Below, in pieces: positions 48,150 to 59,851 of a DNA stretch of 64,000 nt. The stretch lies in contig CAIIXF020000001.1 in NCBI GenBank assembly GCA_903813345.2, forward strand, positions 37,357,366 to 37,421,365. The letters run 5' to 3'. The notes under the pieces are model-generated. The model saw only the letters and a program-made list of their open reading frames with translations. It was not told the DNA's origin and searched no databases. This stretch comes from Owenia fusiformis (Eukaryota; Annelida; Polychaeta; Sabellida; Oweniidae). The stretch's first letter is position 1, and every line of letters starts with the position of its first letter. The position numbers and the translations under genes were made by a program.

Positions 48150-51030
48150 ATCACATCCTTGACTCTGACAAGGCTAGCTAAAAGAGTGAACACAAAAATG
48201 CAATCACATCACATCATTGGCTCTGATAAGACTAGCTAACAGAGTGAACACAAAAATGCAACCCCATCCTTGACTCTGATAAGGCGAGCTAATAAAATGA
48301 ACACAAAATGCAATCACATCCTTGACTCTGATAAGGCTAGCTAATAAAATGAACACAAAATGCAATCGCATCCTTGGCTCTGATAAGGCGAGCTAATAAA
48401 ATGAACACAAAATGCAATCACATCCTTGACTATGATAAGGTGAGCTAATAAAATGAACACAAAATGCAATCGCATCCTTGGCTCTGATAAGGCGAGCTAA
48501 TAAAATGAACACAAAATGCAATCGCATCCTTGGCTCTGATAAGGCGAGCTAATAAAATGAACACAAAATGCAATCACATCCTTGACTCTGATAAGGCTAG
48601 CTAACAGAGTGAACACAAAAATGCAACCCCATCCTTGACTCTGATAAGGCTAGCTAATAAAATGAACACAAAATGCAATCGCATCCTTGGCTCTGATAAG
48701 GCGAGCTTATAAAATGAACACAAAATGCAATCACATCCTTGGCTCTGATAAGGCGAGCTAATAAAATGAACACAAAATGCAATCACATCCTTGATTCTGA
48801 TAAGGCTAGCTAACAGAGTGAACACAAAATGTAATCACATCCTTGGATCTAATAAGGCTAGCTAACAGAGTGAACACAAAAATGCAATCACATCCTTGAC
48901 TCTGACAAGGCTAGCTAACAGTGAACACAAAAATGCAATCGCATCCTTGACTCTGATAAGGCGAGCTAACAGAGTGAACACAAAAATGCAACCCCATCCT
49001 TGACTCTGATAAGGCGAGCTAATAAAATGAACACAAAATGCAATCACATATCCTTGACTCTGATAAGGCTAGCTAACAGAGTGAACACAAAAATGCAACC
49101 CCATCCTTGACTCTGATAAGGCGAGCTAATAAAATGAACACAAAATGCAATCACATCCTTGACTCTGATAAGGCTAGCGAACAGAGTGAACACAAAAATG
49201 CAACCCCATCCTTGACTCTGATAAGGCGAGCTAATAAAATGAACACAAAATGCAATCACATCCTTGACTCTGATAAGGCTAGCTAACAGAGTGAACACAA
49301 AATGCAATCACATCCTTGACTCTGATAAGGCGAGCTAACAGAATGAACACAGAATGCAATCACATCCTTGACTCTGACAAGGCTAGCTAACAGTGAACAC
49401 AAAAATGCAATCACATCCTTGACTCTGATAAGGCGAGCTAATAAAATGAACACAAAATGCAATCGCATCCTCGGCTCTGATAAGGCGAGCTAATAAAATG
49501 AACACAAAATGCAATCACATCCTTGACTATGATAAGGTGAGCTAATAAAATGAACACAAAATGCAATCGCATCCTTGGCTCTGATAAGGCGAGCTAATAA
49601 AATGAACACAAAATGCAATCACATCCTTGGCTCTGATAAGGCGAGCTAATAAAATGAACACAAAATGCAATCACATCCTTGACTCTGATAAGGCTAGCTA
49701 ACAGAGTGAACACAAAAATGCAACCCCATCCTTGACTCTGATAAGGCTAGCTAATAAAATGAACACAAAATGCAATCGCATCCTTGGCTCTGATAAGGCG
49801 AGCTTATAAAATGAACACAAAATGCAATCACATCCTTGGCTCTGATAAGGCGAGCTAATAAAATGAACACAAAATGCAATCACATCCTTGATTCTGATAA
49901 GGCTAGCTAACAGAGTGAACACAAAATGTAATCACATCCTTGGATCTAATAAGGCTAGCTAACAGAGTGAACACAAAAATGCAATCACATCCTTGACTCT
50001 GACAAGGCTAGCTAACAGTGAACACAAAAATGCAATCACATCCTTGACTCTGATAAGGCTAGCTAAAAGAGTGAACACAAAAATGCAATCACATCACATC
50101 ATTGGCTCTGATAAGACTAGCTAACAGAGTGAACACAAAAATGCAACCCCATCCTTGACTCTGATAAGGCGAGCTAATAAAATGAACACAAAATGCAATC
50201 ACATCCTTGACTCTGACAAGGCTAGCTAACAGTGAACACAAAAATGCAATCGCATCCTTGACTCTGATAAGGCGAGCTAACAGAGTGAACACAAAAATGC
50301 AACCCCATCCTTGACTCTGATAAGGCGAGCTAATAAAATGAACACAAAATGCAATCACATATCCTTGACTCTGATAAGGCTAGCTAACAGAGTGAACACA
50401 AAAATGCAACCCCATCCTTGACTCTGATAAGGCGAGCTAATAAAATGAACACAAAATGCAATCACATCCTTGACTCTGATAAGGCTAGCGAACAGAGTGA
50501 ACACAAAAATGCAACCCCATCCTTGACTCTGATAAGGCGAGCTAATAAAATGAACACAAAATGCAATCACATCCTTGACTCTGATAAGGCTAGCTAACAG
50601 AGTGAACACAAAATGCAATCACATCCTTGACTCTGATAAGGCGAGCTAACAGAATGAACACAGAATGCAATCACATCCTTGACTCTGACAAGGCTAGCTA
50701 ACAGTGAACACAAAAATGCAATCACATCCTTGACTCTGATAAGGCGAGCTAACAGAGTGAACACAAAAATGCAACCCCATCATTGACTCTGATAAGGCGA
50801 GCTAATAAAATGAACACAAAATGCAATCACATCATTGACTCTGATAAGGCTAGCTAACAGAGTGAACACAAAAATGCAACCCCATCCTTGACTCTGATAA
50901 GGCGAGCTAATAAAATGAACACAAAATGCAATCACATCCTTGACTCTGATAAGGCTAGCTAACAGAGTGAACACAAACATGCAACCCCATCTTTGACTCT
51001 GATAAGGCTAGCGAATAGGATGAACACAAA
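48150..51030. repeat. Minisatellite/satellite array, 52/53-bp unit, ~2.9 kb
   Basis: About 54 units by length. The unit contains TGAACACAAAATGCAATCAC, ATCCTTGACTCTGATAAGG and CTAGCTAA. Two main unit types alternate: 'aacagagtgaacacaaaaatgc' (53 bp) and 'aataaaatgaacacaaaatgc' (52 bp), with cgagc/ctagc variants. Blocks recur at offsets of 1097 (48601-48925 to 49698-50022), 1311 (from ~48892 to ~50203) and 1885 bp (48216 to 50101). Minus-strand open frames across it are repeat artefacts. Confidence 0.95.
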
Positions 51031-54000
51031 AAGATACACCTTTGATTAGATTGATGAGTATCATAACCAAGGCTATTTATTGCAGGATTGTGAATTCAAA
51101 TATGGTTAAAACATCACTTGAATCCTAATCCTAATAAAGAAAAAACAATGAATGCAGCGTCTCTAAGCCAGCAGAGACAAGATCTCATTTGAAAGCTCAA
51201 ACTGGGATTTGGTCAATCTAATACCACGATTACATCGACTATTCATTTGATGATGGTTTGGCAGATTAATTAAGGCTAGATCGAAAAGTCAAAGCAACGG
51301 ATGATTAGCAGCGAATATTATTCATTCAGGCAGCGATTAGGGAAATGTTACTCCCCCGAGATCCTTTTTCTCGACAAATTTTCTTTATATATAACCGCTT
51401 TAAGTCAACCGCGATGAGAAATACAAGGAAAGAAAATTAAATTTACAAAAAATGTCCACTAATATGCGATATATTAAAACAATAATACTTGGATCGATCA
51501 TAAATTGGGAGATTCCCTCGACAGTTAAGATTCTTAGTTGATCTAGAAGATGACATAGTATAAGAATCTATTAACTCTAACATTTCCCTTATTTGTAATA
51601 ATGTTTTCCAAATGTTTCCTTATGAAAACGCACGAAAATCAAAAAAATCTGGATAAAGGAAAAAACACACGACAACTCCTATAATTATATTTTAAGAGAG
51701 GAAATTATTTTCCGCGGTACATTATGGTTGTTTCTTCCAGCAATGAATTTGAAATATTTACGAAACGTGCATTGATTACTTAATGACATCCGGTAATATT
51801 TTCGTTCGTTACTGTTCTGGAACCTACAATTCGTACTCAGAAGGGACAAGGTATTGAATTTCAAAAACAACAAAAACAGATAATAACAATACGAAAAAAT
51901 ATAAACCATGAAATAATTCATAAAACTTAGGTTAAGTATTGTATAATTTTGATCCAATACTAAATACATTTGTATTTTCCCATTTTCTCTGTTGTTTTTC
52001 TAGTTTCTTATTACTATTCAAAATATCCTATTGAAATATACCCCTAAACAAAGAAGTGATAATTTTGGCTACATGTGGCCTTTATTGTCTATGGGACCTC
52101 TCTCAGCTGACAACAAACAGAAGGGTGAAATACAGAACATTTGTTGGTTGATCGTGATTGTCAAATAAACTGACTCTTAAGTATGGCCCTTAATAACAAT
52201 AAATCGGGATCAGTGTTGACAGTGGATGGCTTATCTTTACTATAAGAACCTAAATGAACGTTTAATAAGTTTTTGAACAGGTACTCGCACTTGAAAAGTG
52301 ACAAACATTCAAATCATCACGTTTAGTAGTGAAAAATGGCTGTAAATCCTTAACTAACGAGTAATTATAACCATATTACAGCTTTAGAATTTACATTCAA
52401 CGAGCTATATATGCCTTTTATTGGGTTTTGAAACCATTTAAAAAAGGTGAAGCAGATATTTTTTGTTGACTGACGATAACCCAGGTGTTCTACAGGCAAT
52501 ACTTTTCACACATACAAAATAGGCATTTCAGATTAGACCTATTTTAGTACTCTTTTGAAAAGTATAGCAGCCATGGCATATATTTCATATTAGGATATTT
52601 AAAAATGTACATACTTTTTATATAATGTATCTCTTCGTGCGCATGATATCCATTCTTTATTCATTCTTATTGTATATAAAACTTTATAATAAAAAAAAGA
52701 ACAAGATGAAACATCTATGATGCATGATTTACGAACGTGCGCTCATTTTCATGACTTACATACTACTACATACATGTACAGTAGACTATACCTTTTCCAA
52801 GAGTTGGAAAGAGAGCCTCTGGAGCTCAGAGATTGCGGGCGCATGTTCAATAGATTGATAGATCTCCCATAGTTACATAACAATCTGACAATGGTGGGGT
52901 AGATGTACAACTAAGGCCATGGGATAGTATTAGATCAAAATTGTCTGAACATTCACGTGATATATTGAAGAATTATTCAGTCTGTTCGACTAATACATCG
53001 CCAGTGACACCTTACCCATTTAGGAAAAATCAACTTGGATAAAAATTGTACCAATCAGGGATATATCTAGTGGGTGTCACAAAAGTTGATGATTCCTCTA
53101 ATTTGTACAGATCGATCAAACTTGATCTTTGTCACTTTTGAAAATTACCATGTTTGTCCCCTAATAAATTATCCAAGGGTCTATTGTCTTGGATTATGAT
53201 TTTTGAAATATAGTTTGCAAATCATACAGCCTCTAACATCTAATGTTCTCAATCAACTTTTTAAGGCTATTGTTGGTTTTCAATACATGCGACTTGGTGG
53301 AACGTATGCTTTGAAGGCTATATGTTGGATGTTGTTTACTGTTAACCAGTTCATTGGTAATATGTGGGCATATAATGTATTGTTTTGATTTATTACAATA
53401 TAATGAGCACGATTTAATAATTAAAAGGTGAAAATAATTATTGGGTTAATCGGAATTACATTTGTCAAATACTGGAGTCAATCACCCATACAAAGCCTCA
53501 CTGAGTCTGTTTGATTTATTTAAAGTATGACAATCCTTGAAGGACATAGAGAAAATACATGTAAAGTACATTTTTCTGCATCATTTTGAAAATAATGACT
53601 TCTTAAAAGGAAGTGCATTTTACAATACTATTCGAGTCTACAGAATGGCTAGGCATATACAGCTGTGAAACAGGAAGAAAATTGTTTGGAAAGCTAGTCT
53701 CATTTAGCATTCTCCTGTTGAAGCCCAATTGATACAACGCCTATAATAGGCCTATCAGAACTTCCTAATAATACAATCACAATTGAAAGGTTCCCAATTT
53801 GTAAAACAATGAACATTTCATTAGCGAGTGAGTTTCCCAACATTTGGTATGAAGAACAAAGATAGATGGACTATATAGCGAGATTAATGCCCGCTATTTG
53901 TCATTGGAATTGGCGCTCATCAATGCTGCTAATCAACAGTGTCATTTTGGACCAAAGAGGCAATCAACTGTTCAATCTTTTCACAATAAATCCAAGGGAC

Positions 54001-54974
54001 CTCTCATTTTTTAGGATGTATTGTGTGTTCCTAAATTATAGGTCGTTATTCAAAATTGTTGAGCTGTAAAGGCCAATCGCACTGAATAAAATATAATACA
54101 TCAGTCCAAGATGTACATTAAGCTAGGACTGGAGTGAAGTAAAGGCTCTTAAGGTTGGTTCTAGTGTGACAACTTTTTAACCTCTTCATAACTAACCAAA
54201 ATCAGACTTCAATTACTGTATTTATGTACGAAATATTAACCAAAAAATAAAAGGTAAAAGAGACAAATTAAATATTTTTAAAGCATTTTTCATTTAGTTC
54301 TTTTTCTAATTTGATATATTAACACGATTCAATATTCAAAAATTAATTATTTTTGCTGCCCTTTCTAAAAAATTCGATTCCTGACTATTTAAATAATTTG
54401 GATGGGAGAATTTTGAAATCCCCTAACTTCTATGACCTTGGTAAGCCTGTCAGTAGCTTATACAAGGGCTAAGAAATTATTTATATTACTCAAAACTAAA
54501 ATCTCAATATGTTGATCAAATAAAAAAAATATTGAATACTGTAAACTGAAAACTCTAGATGGGATTAATATTTGCCAAACTTTTCTCAAGGACTTCAGAA
54601 ATATCCGTCGTAAAGAAAATGTTTTGATGAAATTATGACGAACATGGATAGTATCGGTAACTTACCCCAAACAACCCTTTAGTATGATTAATGGAAATAT
54701 CAAGTCATGTATGACTAATATATAAGCTATATGAATATTTATAGAAAATAACAATGGCAAAACTACAGTTTTCAATTATCTATGTCTAATTAATTGTCAA
54801 TATACGATAGCAGACATGTTATATGTTACAGATACCAACCAGAAACAATAAGCCTGTATAACCTAGACGTAATTGTTTTTCATTTTGATAAGATGTAATA
54901 TTGTTGTTTCTAAAACAATGTATCAAAACAAAAATGACAAACATGAAGTGACAACTCTAGATATAATACTAATG
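51031..54974. other. No gene recognised
   Basis: AT-rich noncoding DNA; scattered short frames only (for example 51685-51969 minus, 53203-53388 plus) without motifs or splice structure. Confidence 0.5.
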
Positions 54975-55129
54975 ACTCGGCCACATTTGATGTACGGCAA
55001 CCGTACGGCGGAGCGGTCGTAGCTTCCCAAAATCCAGAGAAATATGCAGCAATGCGATGTAGATTTTCTATCGATTTTATGAAGCTACGGCCGACGTACG
55101 CCCGCCGCAGAGCGCATGTGACTGAGGCT
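54975..55129. mobile_element. ~155-bp inverted-repeat MITE
   Basis: GACTCGGCCACATTTGATGT...GTCGTAGCTTC is mirrored by GAAGCTACGGCCGAC...CATGTGACTGAGGC. GC-rich against the background; arms ~58 bp, ~40-bp spacer. Confidence 0.55.
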
Positions 55130-58100
55130 TAAGAAAGCACAAAGGGCGATATTTGAAGTTAAAATACAGAAACACAACACAAACGCATTCAAACAATGAT
55201 CATCGAACAAATATATATATATATATATACACTACCTGAATTCAGTTACCCTTGGTCAGAGCCGAGTGCACTAGATGTGGTTGAAGCTCTCTTTTAAAGA
55301 AGAAACCCATTGGAAGGGGCACTCATCAGTCAACCTTCACCTTTGACAAGACATTTTATTACATGTATTAATAGCAATAAACAACCAGATCTTAATCTAT
55401 CATCTATACAAATGACATGAATGAGCCAACAAACGTTTAGCCAAACCTTTGACCAAACGTTTTTAGCCGCATCAGTTCTTCGACTGGATTGCAATGCATT
55501 GTTGTAGATAAGCTTCTACTTTAGCCTCAAAAACAACTCATCAGTCAGGGATTTAATTTTTTAAACAGGAAACATACTTTTTGATAAAATAAATACCATC
55601 ATCATTATAATCATGACCGCCTACATTGTAATATGGCAACAATACAGTATTCACAGATGTTTTTAAAATGTATAAGAAGGATATAACGATTCTATATTTT
55701 TAAATTAAGTATATCAACGATTGTTAAAGTGATCAATGTTATAATGGGGCAGCAGAAGCGATAAACAATCAGTCATAACTATTGCTATTTGCTTATTGCT
55801 TTAGTGCATGCTTTAGCAATAGTTAGGTCTTGAAAGTGGTTCAGAGGGATGGTATATTCATTGCGGTTTCCTGGCAATTCTTGACACACACGTAACACCC
55901 AGAACTGATCTCTGTCAATCTATTTATTTATGTCAAAATACCAACTTTGGAATTTCCTCATAATAAAATCATCCATCAATTTCACAATTTCTTGTATTTA
56001 TTTAAAATTTGTTAAACGGACGTTGCGGATATTGACAATAGTTATGAAATATTGTATTGAAATTAAGATTACCTTATTATGAAAAATCTAATATAAAAAC
56101 AACTATGAGATATAAATAATAATACTGTAGCTTAGACACCAGTTTATTACATCACTGGATCATTTATGCATGACGTAATTGTTTGAAAAATGTTACACTG
56201 AAAAGAGATTCAGAATACCGACTGAATATATACCAGACACAGTGAGCGTGGGACCTCATTTAACTCCATTGAGCAAAATTAACAAGGTTCGTGAGACTCG
56301 ATGGGGCAATTGGGCTTTTGCCCCATTGGTGTATGTTGGGCTTTAGAAATTAATACACCGGTAAATATCAATTGAGGTTAATCAAAATAGAATTTTATTA
56401 ATTTTCAAGTTCACCTAAAATTATAACATGTAAATAAATATGTACATAAAAGTTTTAAAAAAGTATATCATGAGAAATCACTAGTTGAAAAACAGAAAGA
56501 TGTATATCAGAATGAACGTTACGAGATTTATTGCCAGTAATATTAAAGTTTATATTTTTTATTGTACTTAAGTCTTCTTGACATTTCCGACTGGTAGAAT
56601 CAATAAGGCAAATAATGTAACTTGTACTAATTAGAAAGCCATCGTTTGACATATATACTATATCTAGTACTTCATTATATCATACTTCAAACATAATATT
56701 AATCCCACAGATAGAAATAATGTAATTTATACAATCATACTATTACATACCGGTGAATAGCACAAGGGAATGTAACTCATATTGAATAATCCCTCTCCCA
56801 AACATCGTCCTCGTATTGGAATAGCATTCGCCTGGTCGTCCCCCAGTCCCCGTATTTTATTCCTAAACATTTTTTACTCATAAAATACTTTCCTTTTTCC
56901 CCAAAAAATCTTCACTTTATAAAAGGGTTTTATTTTTCTTGACAAAAACCCTTTATCTCAAGTTTCATTGTTTGAAAAGTGTTCACTTTTCATTTTTTCC
57001 AAAAAAACATTTAAAACGAAAACTTAGCAAACGACAGAGAAATCATATCAAAGTTGGTATTTAGAGAAGACGTAATAATTGGAAAGCTGAGACTTATACT
57101 GACACTTCTCAACATCAACATATATTACCCAAGAAAATGGATTTAAACAACAGTTACATGGAGTTTTTATTGGTCAAAAAATTGTTGATAGATGGACAAA
57201 CAGAAGGACAGGCAGTGGGTGGGCGATTCCATAGGCTCACCCTGTGAGCAAAAATGCAAAACATAGGATTCAATTAGATCAATTACGTTAGCTATACATC
57301 ATGCAGCAGCACAAATCATTTAACCTTTTTATTTTACTTAGCAGCCCACATATTGTGTTACATTTCTATGTATTATCATTTGAATAAATCATAATTTATA
57401 GCATTTATAGAGATATGATTATATGTCGACATCAGATCTGACCCCAACATTATGTGAACAATTCACGCATATGGAAAAACAGGGGATTCTCTTTAAAATA
57501 CCTGGATACGAGAAGTTTATTTTAAAATGATGACACAATTTTGAAAAGCACATTTTTAAATCTCATACTGGATGATTACAGTTTTGCATCAAGCTATTTT
57601 ACCCCTCTCCCTCCTTTTTTTCTCGGTAACACAAGCTGGATAGCTATATATATTGTGGAAGGAGGGGGGGGGCAAAGATTTGATGAAGTACTTTAAGGTT
57701 ATACACTTTATAAAGAATAGATCGTCAAAAGATGGCAGCACTTATTGATAAAACTTTGATCATTTATTTGATTTGGAACATGGAAGTAATTAAAAAATTA
57801 TTTTAACTCTTCTTATCATCTCTTCATAATATAATCTTACAAAACTTTATTGGTTTTGTTCCTGTTAATCATAATTAACACATATTGTAATAATGAACGT
57901 GCACCTGCATTGCATTAATTAATGCTAACAAAAAGTTAGCTATATCAGAGCATTTCAAATACATAATGCATATTAACACAGATGCCAGATATTAAAATCA
58001 TATGTTTGTAGATACTAACCTGATCTTAATATGTGTGCGTAGTAGCTACTTCAGCCTTGGAGACCAGAGTTGAAACAATCCCCTCAGAACATAGCTGTCT

Positions 58101-58609
58101 CTTTTCAAATGTCATGCTACATCTGTCTTGAGTATACTACAATTTACATTTACATAGTACGAGTAGGGACAATTGTACAATTTACATATAAAAACTGAAA
58201 ACAGATTCTGAATGCCAATAGAGGATATCACAACTATAGAAAAGTGAATAAATCTTACTTACATTTAAAACTGCATGCAGGTTTCTCTATCTCTGCTTAG
58301 TTAGTATCTTTCTAAAGCGTAATTGACATGTGCAGAGAAGGTAAATGCCCTTTTCTGCTCGACTGCCAGGTCTAATTTTGGGTCTAATTTTTGAAGTCAT
58401 AGTTGTTTAATTGAAATACATGTATGAATGATGGAGTCTATGAATGTCAAAACATCTCAAAAGATATGTACCTGCTTGATTGAATGAGAGAAACTCCTGA
58501 TGATGTTTTAATAACCAACATTTGCTTTACATTTTCAATACATGTATATTTGTTTATTTATGAAACTGTTTTTATGGCACATAATATTGCAAATAATTAT
58601 ATTCAGAAA
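55130..58609. other. No gene recognised
   Basis: Noncoding. Contains an (AT)n run at ~55211-55230 and, at ~57161-57249, a possible relative of the 27.4-kb MITE (TTTTTATTGG, GGAC-like words, then GGCTCACCCTGTGAGC). Confidence 0.45.
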
Positions 58610-58808
58610 GGTATTAGCAAAACAAATGGTATCTGTTTCTGTAGAAAAGCATAAATTAATTCCATGGCATGCAAAAGGATTTAAGGGGTTCCATGGGCAT
58701 ACCTGTGATGAAAAACAATTTGAAAGATATGAAACATTTGCTTTTACCACAAAGAAAATGCATGCTTATTATTGTTGTAGAATCAAAGAGAAAATTGTGG
58801 AAAAATGA
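58610..58808 (+). CDS. Unidentified possible terminal exon
   Basis: After TTATATTCAG the plus frame reads KVLAKQMVSVSVEKHKLIPW, then a His/Cys/aromatic-rich part (HAKGFKGFHGHTC, KKMHAYYCC) to TGA at 58806-58808. The frame also extends upstream to an ATG at 58542 with a hydrophobic leader (MYICLFMKLFLWHIILQIII), so it could be a small secreted or membrane peptide of 88 aa. No family recognised; chance is a real possibility. Confidence 0.25.
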
Positions 58809-59666
58809 GGGATGCTGCTTCAAATAAGATAATGAAATGAACTAAATATATTGGTAATGTGTACTTGTGAATCATGGGACTGAACTACGGAAGTATCTAA
58901 TATGTATTGATGATTTCATTTAGTTCATTTTAACATTTTCATTAAATTGATTGTCCATATATTGTAATTTTTTAAATGTCCTTTTTTACTTATGATGTTG
59001 ACATTTAATGATGGTATTAATATATTTGAATATTGATGATTATACAAATGTGTCATTTTTCTTTATTGTTTCCTCAATCCATCACTTCTGGACTGCGTCA
59101 ATTGATTAAACCTTTAAAGTCAATCATATTGTCGATTTGACGAAGAGTTATTTCTTAATGTGACCTGATCCTATTTGAATATGTTTCCTTTGGCATTTCA
59201 TCTGACTGAAATAAATAGAGTACCATATAGTTGTCAATAATGAGTTTACATTCACTGTTTGAACTTAGCCATGATGAGTTGAAATTGTAGTAGATGGACA
59301 AATGAATGACATGTGGCAAAAAGGTCCTTGAACTCTCAAGGTCTCAAGGTCTACTACTTTTTTTCTTGATGTAATACCAGCCCATAAAAAATTGGATAAT
59401 GCAACTGGAACTTATTACATAAGAACACAATTTTGATGATGCAACTGAAACTTGTTTACAAGAAGTTTATTACACAAGAATTTAGAACTGAGAATCATGT
59501 ACATGCAATAGCACCATTACATATGCATATTTATATAACATTTCTTTACTTATGAACAATGCCAAATAGAAAATACTGAATTTACAGAAAAAAACATATA
59601 CAGTTAACAATCCTAGAATAATTACGTAATTAGGATTAACAAATTGTTCTCACTTAAATTGTTTTT
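58809..59666. other. 3' flank of METAP1D; no gene seen
   Basis: AT-rich noncoding DNA between the unidentified frame and the METAP1D poly(A) signal. Confidence 0.5.
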
Positions 59667-59672
59667 TTTATT
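59667..59672 (-). terminator. Candidate poly(A) signal for METAP1D
   Basis: AATAAA on the minus strand, ~37 nt past the stop codon; position is plausible for a short 3' UTR. Confidence 0.45.
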
Positions 59673-59708
59673 GAGTAAAAATAAAACGAACCTAGAACAT
59701 CTTTTGTG

Positions 59709-59851
59709 CTATGTTAGAACATCCACCCCCATGTCTGTGATGAGGACAGTGTGTTCAAACTGTGCAGTTCGAGAATCATCATTCATGACTGCTGTCCAGC
59801 CATCCTCACATATAGAGATATATGGTTCTCCCCCTTCAGTCAGGATAGGCT
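59709..59851 (-). CDS. METAP1D: METAP1D exon 6
   Basis: [20 protein letters not shown] to [17 protein letters not shown] and TAG. Confidence 0.95.

Noticed and set aside
48601-50980. Nine minus-strand open frames of 61-94 aa with near-identical sequence
   Set aside because: Translations of the 52/53-bp satellite; identity follows from block duplications, not from a gene family.
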